64,000 bases of DNA from Nevskiales bacterium (GTDB lineage Bacteria; Pseudomonadota; Gammaproteobacteria; Steroidobacterales; GCA-2729495), in the NCBI GenBank assembly GCA_011526045.1, contig WYBE01000046.1, positions 62,001-126,000 on the forward strand, written 5' to 3'. Positions 14,244 through 23,138 of this stretch are shown here, piece after piece. Made by a program: the position numbers and the translations under genes. Position 1 is the first letter of the stretch; the number at the start of each line of letters is the position of its first letter. The notes below the pieces were generated by a model, which did not search any database, was not told the DNA's origin, and was given only the letters and a program-made list of their open reading frames with translations.

Positions 14244-14552
14244 ATGCCGATTAGGCTGGTTGTCGTTTGCCTGGCAGCGGCGCTCACGCTGTTGCAGGTG
14301 CGCCTCTGGGTGTCGGAGGAAGGATTCCGCGGCGTCGCGCAACTGCGCGGCCAGGTCGCCGCGCAAATCGATGACAACCGTCGCCTGACGGAGCGGAACC
14401 GGCGGCTCGAAGCGGAAGTTGCCGATCTGCGCCAGGGTTTTTCGGCGCTGGAAGAACGGGCACGGTCCGATCTCGGGCTGATCGCGCCGAACGAGAGCTT
14501 TTTCATCTTCGCCGGGAAGCCCCCGGGCGCGGCCGCTGCGGCCGGCCACTAG
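14244..14552 (+). CDS. ftsB: Cell division protein FtsB
   Basis: FtsB is a small bitopic divisome protein that binds FtsL and FtsQ and helps activate septal peptidoglycan synthesis. The 102-residue protein has a short cytoplasmic tip, one membrane segment (about 4-22), then a periplasmic coiled coil (about 35-75; QIDDNRRLTERNRRLEAEV) and the conserved C-terminal ERARSDLGLIAPNESFF block. It sits 6 bp after eno, the conserved place for ftsB. ispD, which normally follows, is not here. Confidence 0.9.
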   Translation: MPIRLVVVCLAAALTLLQVRLWVSEEGFRGVAQLRGQVAAQIDDNRRLTERNRRLEAEVADLRQGFSALEERARSDLGLIAPNESFFIFAGKPPGAAAAAGH

Positions 14553-14580
14553 GCCAGCCCCTGCCGCCGCACGCTGCGAC

Positions 14581-15327
14581 ATGATCCGCACCTCCCTGCA
14601 GGACGGCATTGCTGAGATTGCGATGGACCGCCCGCCGGTCAATGCGCTCAACCTGGCCCTGCTCGGTGCGATCGAGGCCGCTCATGCAGATGCCTGCCGG
14701 GGCGGCGCGCGGGTCATCCTGCTGACCGGGCGCGCGGGAATGTTCAGTGCCGGCCTCGATGTGCCCGAGCTGTTGCCACAGCCGCGTGCGGCGATCGAAG
14801 CGTTCTGGACGGGATTCTTCCGCCTGACCCGGGCGCTCGTTACGAGTGCCGTGCCCGTGGTCGCGGTGGTGAGCGGGCATGCGCCGGCCGGCGGCGCAGT
14901 CATCGCGATTCACTGCGATTATCGAATCGGGGCCCGCGGCGACTTCCGTATCGGGCTGAATGAGGTCTCCGTCGGTCTGCCGATTCCTGACGGCATCATG
15001 CTTGCGCTGGAGCACATCGTCGGGCCGCGCATGGCGCAGCGACTGGGCATGACCGCAGAACTGCTCTCGATGGAGAACGCCCTCGGTTGCGGTCTGCTGG
15101 ACGAACTCGCCGAGCCGGACCGATTGATGGAGCAGTCGCGAGCGTGGGCGCGGCGCCTCGCGGCATTGCCGCCGGTAGCCATGAACCGGACCCGGCTGCT
15201 CGCCCGTGCGCGTCTTGCCGCTGCGCTGGAGCCCGTGGCCGGAGCCCGCGTTGCGGCTGATCTCTGGTTCAGCGACGAGACGCAGGCGGGGATGCGGGCG
15301 CTGGTGGAGCGCCTGGCCAGGAAGTGA
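14581..15327 (+). CDS. Crotonase-family protein, probable delta3-delta2-enoyl-CoA isomerase
   Basis: The 248-residue protein has the crotonase fold: DRPPVNAL, oxyanion-hole segments MFSAGLD (about 55-60) and HAPAGGAV (about 100-107), and CDYRI. Hydratases use two glutamates. Here the first position (the E of GGGCELA in typical hydratases) is Val, and only one catalytic-type Glu remains, E128 in RIGLNEVSVG. This pattern and the PAGG...CDYRI...IGLNE series resemble mitochondrial-type enoyl-CoA delta isomerase 1, which moves double bonds during oxidation of unsaturated fatty acids. It is 28 bp after ftsB, where ispD is usual, and no other beta-oxidation gene is nearby. Hydratase or another CoA-ester activity cannot be excluded. 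Confidence 0.8.
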   Translation: MIRTSLQDGIAEIAMDRPPVNALNLALLGAIEAAHADACRGGARVILLTGRAGMFSAGLDVPELLPQPRAAIEAFWTGFFRLTRALVTSAVPVVAVVSGHAPAGGAVIAIHCDYRIGARGDFRIGLNEVSVGLPIPDGIMLALEHIVGPRMAQRLGMTAELLSMENALGCGLLDELAEPDRLMEQSRAWARRLAALPPVAMNRTRLLARARLAAALEPVAGARVAADLWFSDETQAGMRALVERLARK

Positions 15328-15375
15328 GTGTCGCCGATGTCGCGCCCGAACCGGACGGATCCGCCGCGCGGCTGC

Positions 15376-15921
15376 TCATTGCCGCAGCAGCACGTACACC
15401 GCGCCGGTGCCGCCATCGCGTGGCGGAGCCGACACGAACGCCAGCACGTCATCCCAGCGACGCAGCCAGCCGTTGACACTTGCCTTGAGAACCGGCCCGC
15501 GCTGGCCCGAGCGGATTCCCTTGCCGTGGACCACGCGCACGCAGCGTATGCCACCGGCGACGCTCTCGGCCAGGAAGGCGCGCAGCTCCACGCGGGCCTG
15601 TGCGCTGGTCATGCCGTGCAGATCGAGTTCTGCCTTGATCGCATATCGCCCCTGGCGCAGGCGCCGGAATGTGGCGGCACTGATTTCCTGGCGCCGAAAA
15701 GACAGTTCCTCGCCGGTCTCGAGTTCCAGCGTGGCGGGATCGAGCTGCAGGGAGTCGCGCAGAACCTGCTCTTCGTCGCGGCGCCGGAATCTGGCGCGGG
15801 CCGGGGGCGGGGCCTGGCGCAGGAGTAATCGGCGCGAGGTGACCGGGCGGGCGCCGGCCACGGCATCGCGGAATAGCGCGGCGTCGTCCGAATTGATACT
15901 TTTCGACGGTTTCTTGTGCAT
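15376..15921 (-). CDS. smrB: Smr-domain protein, SmrB-like ribosome-rescue endonuclease
   Basis: The 181-residue protein has a C-terminal Smr domain (about 95-180) with the two hallmark motifs: LDLHGMT (D100-H102) and VHGKGIRSG (about 131-139), ending in GAVYVLLRQ. The N-terminal 90 residues are basic and match the YfcN/SmrB arrangement (E. coli 183 residues). Known SmrB cuts mRNA at the 5' edge of collided ribosomes. The function here is by homology; stand-alone Smr proteins may differ in substrate. It lies on the minus strand between the crotonase (convergent) and surE (divergent). Confidence 0.8.
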   Translation of the reverse strand: MHKKPSKSINSDDAALFRDAVAGARPVTSRRLLLRQAPPPARARFRRRDEEQVLRDSLQLDPATLELETGEELSFRRQEISAATFRRLRQGRYAIKAELDLHGMTSAQARVELRAFLAESVAGGIRCVRVVHGKGIRSGQRGPVLKASVNGWLRRWDDVLAFVSAPPRDGGTGAVYVLLRQ

Positions 15922-15985
15922 GACCTGCTCGCATCGGCCACGACACCGGAAGATTGTGGCTGGCGCCCGGGCGTGAGACCTCTTT

Positions 15986-16729
15986 GTGAAGATACTGCTA
16001 AGTAACGACGACGGCTACCAATCGGATGGCCTGGCGACGCTCGCTCTGGCGCTTTCGGACCTGGCGGAGCTGACCATCGTCGCCCCGGACCGCAACCAGA
16101 GCGGCGCGAGTCATTCGCTGACCCTGGAGATGCCGCTGCGGGTCGGCCGGACCCGCGAAGGGATGTACTACGTGAACGGCACGCCGACCGATTGCGTGCA
16201 CCTCGCAATTACCGGCCTGCTGGACCACGAGCCCGACATGGTCATCGCGGGCATCAACCACGGGGCCAACCTCGGTGACGACGTGCTGTACTCCGGCACG
16301 GTTGCCGCGGCGGTCGAAGGCCGCTTTCTCGGGTTGCCGGCCATCGCGGTGTCACTTGCCGGCCAGTCGCTGCGGCACTTCGATACCGCCGGCCAGGCCG
16401 CGCGCATGCTCCTGCAACGGCTGCAAGGTGCGCCGCTGGCCGCGGACACGATACTCAACGTGAATGTGCCCGACGTGCCCTTCGGCGAAATCACAGGCTT
16501 CGAGGCAACCCGGCTCGGCTACCGCCACCGCTCGGAGCCCGTGATCGAGGCGCGGGATCCGAAGGGGCGGCCGGTCTTCTGGGTGGGCTCTGCCGGCGCC
16601 GGCCAGGATGCCGGGCCGGGCACGGACTTTCACGCGATCGCCAACAACCGCGTCTCCGTGACACCCCTGCAGATCGACCTGACGCATCATTCCCGGGTCG
16701 GTGCGATCGCCGAATGGTTGCGCCGATGA
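15986..16729 (+). CDS. surE: 5'/3'-nucleotidase SurE
   Basis: SurE is a metal-dependent nucleoside monophosphate phosphatase linked to stationary-phase survival. The 247-residue protein begins [15 protein letters not shown] (metal-binding DD pair at residues 8-9), followed by [14 protein letters not shown] and [21 protein letters not shown], all family signatures. The start is a GTG at 15986, which places the DD pair at the usual distance from the N-terminus. The stop overlaps the pcm ATG by 4 bp. surE-pcm-nlpD is a conserved gammaproteobacterial unit. Confidence 0.96.
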   Translation: MKILLSNDDGYQSDGLATLALALSDLAELTIVAPDRNQSGASHSLTLEMPLRVGRTREGMYYVNGTPTDCVHLAITGLLDHEPDMVIAGINHGANLGDDVLYSGTVAAAVEGRFLGLPAIAVSLAGQSLRHFDTAGQAARMLLQRLQGAPLAADTILNVNVPDVPFGEITGFEATRLGYRHRSEPVIEARDPKGRPVFWVGSAGAGQDAGPGTDFHAIANNRVSVTPLQIDLTHHSRVGAIAEWLRR

Positions 16730-17403
16730 GCCTCAACGAGGACAGCCACAAGGGCATAGGCATGACATCGGCGCGCACGCGCGAACGGCTCGTGCAGCGG
16801 CTGGGTCAACACGGTATCCGCAGCGCGGCGGTCCTCGAGCGCATACGCACCGTGCCACGGCACCTGTTCATCGACGAGGCCCTGGCGAGCAGGGCGTACG
16901 AGGACAGCGCCCTGCCGATCGGTCAGGGGCAGACGATCTCCCAGCCCTATATCGTCGCGCTGATGACGCAGGCGCTGCTCGAGGATGGCGCGCCCAGGCG
17001 ACTCGAAAAGGTGCTGGAGGTCGGAACCGGGTGCGGCTACCAGACCGCCGTGCTCGCGCCACTGGTCGGCCAGTTGTTCACGATCGAACGCATCGCGACG
17101 CTGCAGCGCGCGGCACGCCAGCGGCTGGCGCAACTGGGGCTCGGCAACGTCCGCTATCGGCATGGGGACGGTTTCGAGGGGTGGCCCGGCCAGGCGCCGT
17201 TCGATGGCATCCTCGTCGCCGCGGCGCCCGCGGAGGTGCCGCCGGCATTGCTCGAGCAACTCGCCCCGGATGGTCGGCTGGTGATCCCGGTTGGTCGTGC
17301 CGGGAGCCAGGAGCTGTTGCGAATCACCCGCGTCGGCACCGAACTGGAGCGCGAACATCTCGGTGCCGTCACGTTCGTACCGCTGCTGGAGGGCAAGAGC
17401 TGA
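16726..17403 (+). CDS. pcm: Protein-L-isoaspartate O-methyltransferase
   Basis: Pcm methylates isoaspartyl residues formed by protein ageing and so starts their repair. The 225-residue protein shows the family blocks [19 protein letters not shown] and the SAM-binding motif [16 protein letters not shown] (about 100-115), then [20 protein letters not shown]. The ATG at 16726 overlaps the surE stop (ATGA); an in-frame ATG at 16714 would add four residues and is less likely. The length is slightly above E. coli Pcm (208). Confidence 0.95.
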   Translation: MSLNEDSHKGIGMTSARTRERLVQRLGQHGIRSAAVLERIRTVPRHLFIDEALASRAYEDSALPIGQGQTISQPYIVALMTQALLEDGAPRRLEKVLEVGTGCGYQTAVLAPLVGQLFTIERIATLQRAARQRLAQLGLGNVRYRHGDGFEGWPGQAPFDGILVAAAPAEVPPALLEQLAPDGRLVIPVGRAGSQELLRITRVGTELEREHLGAVTFVPLLEGKS

Positions 17404-17468
17404 TTGCAGCGGTGATTTCACTCGCGGCCCGGGAACGCCCCGGCACCGGCTGGCGGACCGCAGCGGCG

Positions 17469-18152
17469 ATGCGCGGGCGGGTCGCACGGTGGATGCTGGC
17501 GCTGTTGCTGCCGGCGTACCTCCTGTTGGCGGGCTGCGCTGGCGTGAGCGAGGAGGAGCCGGGCGAGCGGGTCGCAGCGGGAATTCACGTGGTTCAGGCC
17601 GGGGAGACGCTATACGGTATCGCGCAGCGATACGGCCTCGATCACCGTGAGCTGGCGCGCTGGAATCGCCTCGGGGACGGATCGCTCATCTATCCGGGCC
17701 AGCGGCTGCGTCTGTCGGCCGGATCCGGATCGCCGGCAGCTGCAGCGCCGGATGCGGATCCGGTGGATGCGCCGGCGGTTTCCGGCTGGCGTTGGCCGAC
17801 CGCAGGAGCGGTGCTTGCCGGCTACGCGCAATCGGCGCGCACGGCCTCCGGCATCCTGATCGGCGGCCAGACCGGGCAGCCGGTGGTGGCCGCGGCCGAC
17901 GGCGAGGTGGTGTACTCGGGCGGCGGCCTGGCCGGTTACGGGCAGCTCGTGATCGTCCGGCATAACGCGGTCTGGCTCAGCGCCTACGGCTACAATCAGC
18001 AGTTGCTGGTGGCGGAGGGCGTGCGGGTCCGCGCCGGCACGCCGATTGCGCGCATGGGCGAGGGTCCGGGCCGTCAGGCGGCGCTGCATTTCGAGATTCG
18101 CCGCAACGGGCAGCCGGTGAACCCGCTCGACTACCTGCCCAGGGCGCACTGA
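17469..18152 (+). CDS. nlpD: NlpD-type lipoprotein (LysM + degenerate M23/LytM), amidase activator
   Basis: The protein starts with a lipoprotein signal peptide (basic RGRVARW, hydrophobic core, lipobox LLAGC with Cys23). A LysM peptidoglycan-binding domain follows (about 37-82; HVVQAGETLYGIAQRYGLDH), then a linker and a C-terminal LytM/M23 domain (about 110-220; QPVVAAADGEVVYSGGG, HFEIRRNGQPVNPLDYLP). The first zinc His/Asp pair of active M23 enzymes is replaced (GILIGG) and the HxH is reduced to LHF, so it should be catalytically dead, like NlpD, which activates the amidase AmiC at division. ATG 17469 is chosen because it puts the lipobox at a normal distance. rpoS, which often follows, is absent. 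Confidence 0.9.
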   Translation: MRGRVARWMLALLLPAYLLLAGCAGVSEEEPGERVAAGIHVVQAGETLYGIAQRYGLDHRELARWNRLGDGSLIYPGQRLRLSAGSGSPAAAAPDADPVDAPAVSGWRWPTAGAVLAGYAQSARTASGILIGGQTGQPVVAAADGEVVYSGGGLAGYGQLVIVRHNAVWLSAYGYNQQLLVAEGVRVRAGTPIARMGEGPGRQAALHFEIRRNGQPVNPLDYLPRAH

Positions 18153-18184
18153 GTGATCGGCGAGTCTTCCCCGGCGGGCTGCGC

Positions 18185-18553
18185 TCAGTCGACGAAGAGC
18201 GCGGCAGCCACGCGGCGAAATTCCGCGGCGAGCACGTTATAGGTCCGACATGCGGCGGCGGTGGTCATGACTTCCAGTCCAACGCCGAGGTGCAGGATCG
18301 CGGTCGTCAGGGCCATGGGTGGGAAACACTGGCGGGACCCCGTGCCGAGCAGGATCACCTCCGGTTGCAGGTCGAGCACCGGCTGCAGGTCCTGCAGGGA
18401 CAGTCGCTCGGGGGCGGGCGGATGCCAGTCGGCAATGATGCGCTCCGCCGTGATGATCACCGGCGCAGAAAAGGCGTCGGAGCCCACATGGATCCGGCCG
18501 CCGGCGAAGCTGCGGATGAGATTGCTGCCGGTCTTGTCGAGGTCCAGTTTCAC
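18185..18553 (-). CDS. Mth938-like (DUF498) domain protein
   Basis: The 122-residue protein matches the Mth938/NDUFAF3-like family: ADWHPP near the middle, the LLGTGSRQCFPP loop, and the C-terminal TAAACRTYNVLAAEFRRVAAAL. The fold is a small alpha/beta domain also found in a mitochondrial complex I assembly factor. The bacterial function is not established. The start is a GTG at 18553. It is convergent with nlpD and divergent from recJ (69 bp between starts). Confidence 0.85.
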   Translation of the reverse strand: MKLDLDKTGSNLIRSFAGGRIHVGSDAFSAPVIITAERIIADWHPPAPERLSLQDLQPVLDLQPEVILLGTGSRQCFPPMALTTAILHLGVGLEVMTTAAACRTYNVLAAEFRRVAAALFVD

Positions 18554-18622
18554 GCCGCTGCGTGGCGCCCTGTTCTGCCCCAGCGGCAGCCGTTACGGCG
18601 CGACACCGGCTGCAGGATAGCC

Positions 18623-20362
18623 ATGGAGGCGCGCCCTGTCATTCGGGATGCGGCGATTCGTCGCCGCGAGGTTCCGGCAGACGTGTACGCGGCCCTGCCG
18701 GGCGGGATGCGCCCGTTGCTGCGCCGGGTCTATGCCGCGCGCAATGTCGCGCCGCATGAAGTGCGCATGGCAATGGGCGACCTGCTCCCGGTCGGCAGTC
18801 TCGGCGGTACCACGGCCGCGGCCGAATTCCTGGCCGACGCGCACCAGCGACAGGCGCGCGTGCTGGTCGTGGGCGACTTCGACGCCGACGGCGCCACTGC
18901 CTCTGCCCTGATGGTGCGCTCGATGCGGGCCATGGGCTTGCGCAACGTGTCCTATCTCGTTCCCAACCGTTTCGAGTTCGGCTACGGCCTGTCTCCCGGT
19001 GTCGTGGACCTCGCCGCGACGCGACAGCCCGACGTCATCATCACCGTCGACAATGGCATCAGCAGCCATGAGGGCGTGAATCGAGCCCGCGCGCTGGGGA
19101 TCGAGGTCATCGTCACCGATCATCACCTGCCCGGCGACGATCTCCCCGGGGCACGGCTGATCGTCAATCCGAACCTGCCGGGCGAATCATTCGCGAGCAA
19201 GGCGTTGTCGGGCGTCGGGGTCGCGTTCTACGTCATGGCCGCGCTGGCACGCGAACTCGGGCGCCGTGGGCAATCTGACCCGGATGCGTCCCGGCGGGCC
19301 GTCAGTGGCTGCCTCGACCTGGTGGCGCTTGGCACGATTGCCGACCTCGTGCGGCTCGACTGGAACAACCGCATTCTCGCCAACGAGGGCTTGCGGCGCA
19401 TCCGCGCGCGCGCCGCCTGTCCCGGCGTCATGGCTCTCCTGGCTGCGGCGGGCCGGGATCCGCTCTCGGCCTGTGCCGCCGATCTGGCGTTCGGTGCGGC
19501 GCCACGGCTGAACGCCGCGGGCCGGCTGACCGACATGGCGCTCGGAGTCGAATGCCTGCTCGCCGGGCAGGAGCACGATGCGCGCGTTCTCGCCGGACGC
19601 CTGGACGAACTCAACCGCCGGCGCCGCGAACTGCAGGAGCGCATGCAGGCGCAGGCGCACGAACAGTTGCAGGGGATCGTGGCCGATGTCACCGGCAATC
19701 ACCAGGATGGCCTGTGCCTGTTCGATGACAGCTGGCACCAGGGCATCGTCGGGCTGGTGGCATCGCGGGTGAAGGAGCACACCGGCCGGCCCGTGGTCGC
19801 TTTTGCGCCGGGGGAGGAGCCCGGCATCGTCAAGGGGTCGGCGCGATCGGTGGACGGAGTACACATCCGTGACGCCCTGGCCGCCATTGCCGCGCGGCGC
19901 AAGGTGCAGGGCATGGTGTTCGGCGGGCACGCGATGGCAGCCGGGCTGCGCCTGCCGCGGTCGCAGCTCGAAGTGTTTCGCGAGGAGTTCAGCGCAGAGG
20001 TCGCACGACAATGTGCGCTGGCGGACACCGCCCGGGTGGTTCTCACCGATGGGCCGCTCGAGGCCGGAGAACTGCAACCCGCTGTCGCCGAGGAGCTGTA
20101 TTTCGCGGGGCCATGGGGCCAGGGGTTTCCGGAGCCGTTGTTCGACAATGAGTTTGCGATTGTCGAGCAAAGGGTCCTGCGTGACGCGCACCTGCGCCTG
20201 GTGTTGCGTCATCCGGACGGTGGCGAGCCGCTGGATGCGATTGCGTTCAGGCAGACCCGGGCGTTACCGGCGCGCGCGCGGCTGTTGTACCGGCTCGGCC
20301 TCAATTTTTTCCGGGGACGCAGGCAGCAGCAGTTGGTTGTGGAACACATTGAATACGAATAG
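18623..20362 (+). CDS. recJ: Single-stranded-DNA-specific exonuclease RecJ
   Basis: RecJ degrades ssDNA 5'-to-3' in recombination, mismatch and base-excision repair. The 579-residue protein (E. coli 577) has the DHH phosphoesterase core: [15 protein letters not shown] (motif I), [10 protein letters not shown] (motif II) and VTDHHLPG (motif III, DHH). The DHHA1 region carries the GGHAMAAGL signature at about 435, followed by the C-terminal OB-like domain. The ATG at 18623 follows AGGA at the right spacing; the open frame extends upstream but across the divergent Mth938-like gene. recJ-prfB-lysS is a conserved order. Confidence 0.96.
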   Translation: MEARPVIRDAAIRRREVPADVYAALPGGMRPLLRRVYAARNVAPHEVRMAMGDLLPVGSLGGTTAAAEFLADAHQRQARVLVVGDFDADGATASALMVRSMRAMGLRNVSYLVPNRFEFGYGLSPGVVDLAATRQPDVIITVDNGISSHEGVNRARALGIEVIVTDHHLPGDDLPGARLIVNPNLPGESFASKALSGVGVAFYVMAALARELGRRGQSDPDASRRAVSGCLDLVALGTIADLVRLDWNNRILANEGLRRIRARAACPGVMALLAAAGRDPLSACAADLAFGAAPRLNAAGRLTDMALGVECLLAGQEHDARVLAGRLDELNRRRRELQERMQAQAHEQLQGIVADVTGNHQDGLCLFDDSWHQGIVGLVASRVKEHTGRPVVAFAPGEEPGIVKGSARSVDGVHIRDALAAIAARRKVQGMVFGGHAMAAGLRLPRSQLEVFREEFSAEVARQCALADTARVVLTDGPLEAGELQPAVAEELYFAGPWGQGFPEPLFDNEFAIVEQRVLRDAHLRLVLRHPDGGEPLDAIAFRQTRALPARARLLYRLGLNFFRGRRQQQLVVEHIEYE

Positions 20363-20401
20363 GATTACGCGCCCTTTTCAACTGAGGTCGATGGCAGCGT
20401 C

Positions 20402-21497
20402 GTGGAGACCAACCCGATCAGGCAGGCTATTCGCGACCTGCGCGACCGTTCTATCGCCCTTCGGGGGTATCTTTGACTTCGACCGGGCGCGCGAGCGGCT
20501 GGACGAGGTTCAGGCGGCACTCGAGGATCCGGCGATCTGGAAGGATCCCGACCGCGCGGAGGCGCTCGGGCGAGAGCGGGCGCAGTTCGAGACGCTCGTG
20601 CGGCAGTTCGATCGAATCGAGCGCTCCCTGAACGATTCGGCCGATCTGCTCGAGATGGCCGAGCTCGAGCGCGACGAAGGCGCGGTGGCCGGGGTCGAGC
20701 GCGATGTGGACGTCACCCGTCGCGAGATCGAGCAACTCGAATTCAAGCGCATGTTCAGCGGCAAGCACGATGCCGCCAATGCCTTCGTGGACATCCAGGC
20801 CGGGTCGGGCGGCACCGAAGCGCAGGACTGGGCCGAGATGTTGTTGCGCATGTACCTGAAGTACTGCGAGCGCAAGGGTTTTGCGGCCGAGTTGCTCGAG
20901 GCGTCTGCCGGCGAGGTGGCTGGGATAAAAAGCGCCACCGTGCGCGTGGCCGGTGAATATGCCTGCGGCTGGCTGCGGACGGAATCCGGCGTACACCGCC
21001 TGGTGCGCAAGTCGCCCTTCGACTCGGGAAATCGCCGCCACACGTCTTTTGCGGCCGTGTTCGTTTCGCCGGAGATCGACGACGACATCGAGATCGAAAT
21101 CAACCCTGCAGATCTCCGCGTGGACGTCTATCGGGCGAGTGGCGCCGGGGGGCAGCATGTGAACCGCACTGAATCGGCCGTGCGCATCACGCACCTGCCG
21201 ACGAACGTGGTGGTGCAGTGCCAGAGCGAACGTTCGCAGCACAAGAACCGCGCAACCGCGATGAAGCAGCTCCGGGCGAAGCTGTACCAGCTCGAAGAGC
21301 AGAAGCGGCGTGCCGAAGCGCAGATCCAGGAGGACAGCAAGGCCGACATCGGCTGGGGCAGTCAGATCCGCTCCTACGTGCTCGATCAGTCGCGGGTGAA
21401 GGATCTGCGGACCGGGGTGGAGGCGGGCAACCCGGACGACATACTGAACGGAGATCTCGACCGGTTCATTCTCGCCAGCCTGAAGCAGGGCCTGTAG
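20402..21497 (+). CDS. prfB: Peptide chain release factor 2 (programmed +1 frameshift)
   Basis: RF2 ends translation at UGA and UAA. The gene is in two frames. The first 24 codons run from GTG 20402 to the in-frame TGA at 20474-20476 and encode [10 protein letters not shown]...IALRGYL. The remaining 340 codons continue in the +1 frame from GAC 20475 to the stop at 21497. The joined product is 364 residues (E. coli 365). The main part holds the stop-codon-reading SPF tripeptide (VRKSPFDSG) and the catalytic GGQ loop ([13 protein letters not shown]). The residue before SGAGGQ is Ala (YRASGAGGQ), as in most bacteria and unlike E. coli K-12 (Thr246). The break is not a pseudogene: the slippery site is the conserved one. 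Confidence 0.96.
20462..20477 (+). promoter_or_regulatory. prfB programmed +1 ribosomal frameshift site
   Basis: The site has an SD-like CGGGGG (20462-20467), a 3-nt spacer TAT, then CTT TGA C (20471-20477). It differs from the E. coli RF2 site only at the first base of the SD-like element (AGGGGG in E. coli). When RF2 is scarce, the ribosome pauses at UGA, the Leu-tRNA slips from CUU to UUU, and GAC (Asp) is read next. When RF2 is plentiful, translation ends at the 24-codon peptide. It is a direct autoregulatory sensor. Confidence 0.95.
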
Positions 21498-21596
21498 GAA
21501 TCGGCATTCCGCCGCGCCGTGCGCCGGAACCGCCCCGGCAACAGGTACGCAGCGGGCACGCGGTGACGCTTATCATTCGGACAATCTGGCTGGGGC

Positions 21597-23099
21597 ATGA
21601 CTGAGATGGTCAACGACGGTCGCGAAGAAGAAAGTCGCCTGGTCGCGGAACGGCGGCGCAAACTGCAGGCTCTGCGTCAGGCGGGATTTCGTTTTCCCAA
21701 CCGCTTCCGGCGCAGCGTGCTTGCCGGCCAGCTGCACGCCACCTACCAGTCGCATTCCGCCGAAGCGCTGGAGGCCGAAGCCGTTGTCGTCTCGGTCGGC
21801 GGGCGGATGATGGCCAAGCGGGTGATGGGCAAGACGAGCTTCATCAAGCTGCAGGACCGCAGTGGCCAGATCCAGGTGTTCCTCCAGCAGGGGGCGGTGC
21901 CCGAGGAGACCTATCAGCAGTTCAAGGGTTGGGATCTGGGGGATATCGCGTGGGCGGAAGGCCGCCTGTTCCGCACCCGGACCGGGGAGCTGTCGGTGCG
22001 CGCCACCCGCATCGAGCTGCTCGTCAAGGCGTTGCGGCCGCTACCCGAAAAATTCCACGGGCTCACGGACCAGGAGACCCGCTACCGCCAGCGTTATCTT
22101 GATCTCATCATGAACGAAGACTCCCGCGAGGTGTTTCTGCGTCGCTCGCGGATCGTCCAGTTCCTGCGCAGCTACCTGGACGCGATGGATTTCCTCGAAG
22201 TCGAGACGCCCATGATGCAGCCGGTTCCGGGCGGCGCCGTCGCGCGGCCGTTCGTGACCCACCATAACGCACTGGACCGCGAGCTGTACCTGCGAATCGC
22301 GCCTGAGCTCTACCTGAAGCGGCTGGTGGTGGGTGGGTTCGAGCGGGTCTACGAGCTCAATCGCAGCTTCCGCAACGAGGGGGTATCCACGCAGCACAAC
22401 CCCGAGTTCACGATGCTCGAGCTGTACATGGCCTACGCGGATCACCACGTGCTGATGGATCTGCTCGAGCAGTTGCTGAAGAGCCTTGCCGAGAGCCTGT
22501 TCGGGGTGTCCGTGCTGGAGTGGCAGGGCCGCACGTACCGCTTCGATGCGCCGTTCAGGCGCGCGTCCATCGAGGAACTGGTCGCCGAGCACAATCCCGA
22601 GCTCGATCCGGGGCGATTGCGCGATCCCGACACGCTGCGAGAGCGCTGCGCCGCGCTCGGTATCACGGTGCACGCGGGTTCCGGGCCGGGCAAGCTCCTG
22701 ACCGAGATATTCGAGAAAACGGCCGAGCATCGCCTCGATGCGCCGACTTACGTGACGGGATTCCCGGCTGAGGTGTCGCCATTGGCGCGCCGCAACGACG
22801 ACGATCCGTTTCTTACCGATCGCTTCGAGCTGTACATCGGGGGGCGGGAAATCGCGAATGGCTTTGCGGAGCTGAACGACGCCGAGGACCAGGCCGAGCG
22901 CTTCAGGGCGCAGCTTCGCCAGAAGGAAGCCGGCGACGCCGAGGCCATGTCCTTCGACGACGATTACGTGACGGCGCTCGAATACGGCTTACCGCCCACG
23001 GCCGGTCTCGGCGTCGGCATCGACCGGCTGGTGATGCTGATGACCGATCGGCCTTCGATCCGCGACGTGCTGCTCTTCCCGCACATGCGCGAGGCCTGA
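21597..23099 (+). CDS. lysS: Lysyl-tRNA synthetase (class II)
   Basis: The 500-residue protein has an N-terminal OB-fold anticodon-binding domain (about 50-170; VSVGGRMMAKRVMGKTSFIKL) and a class II catalytic core. The core shows motif 1 near FLEVETPMMQPVPGGA, motif 2 YELNRSFRNEGVSTQHNPEFT and motif 3 GLGVGIDRLVMLMTDRPSIR. The length matches bacterial LysRS (E. coli 505). It lies 99 bp after prfB, the standard gammaproteobacterial neighbour. Confidence 0.97.
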   Translation: MTEMVNDGREEESRLVAERRRKLQALRQAGFRFPNRFRRSVLAGQLHATYQSHSAEALEAEAVVVSVGGRMMAKRVMGKTSFIKLQDRSGQIQVFLQQGAVPEETYQQFKGWDLGDIAWAEGRLFRTRTGELSVRATRIELLVKALRPLPEKFHGLTDQETRYRQRYLDLIMNEDSREVFLRRSRIVQFLRSYLDAMDFLEVETPMMQPVPGGAVARPFVTHHNALDRELYLRIAPELYLKRLVVGGFERVYELNRSFRNEGVSTQHNPEFTMLELYMAYADHHVLMDLLEQLLKSLAESLFGVSVLEWQGRTYRFDAPFRRASIEELVAEHNPELDPGRLRDPDTLRERCAALGITVHAGSGPGKLLTEIFEKTAEHRLDAPTYVTGFPAEVSPLARRNDDDPFLTDRFELYIGGREIANGFAELNDAEDQAERFRAQLRQKEAGDAEAMSFDDDYVTALEYGLPPTAGLGVGIDRLVMLMTDRPSIRDVLLFPHMREA

Positions 23100-23138
23100 T
23101 CGTCCGCGGACAATCGGTGTGACGCAGGCGCCAGCCGG

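Noticed and set aside
20391-20480. An ATG at 20391 giving a prfB reading frame without a frameshift
   Set aside because: That frame encodes an unrelated Ser/Arg-rich N-terminus. The other frame gives the conserved RF2 N-terminus ending in LRGYL before the UGA, so the frameshift model is far better.
23102-23111. Palindrome GTCCGCGGAC between lysS and ygfZ
   Set aside because: Ten bases of GC-rich palindrome are expected by chance here, and no T-run follows.
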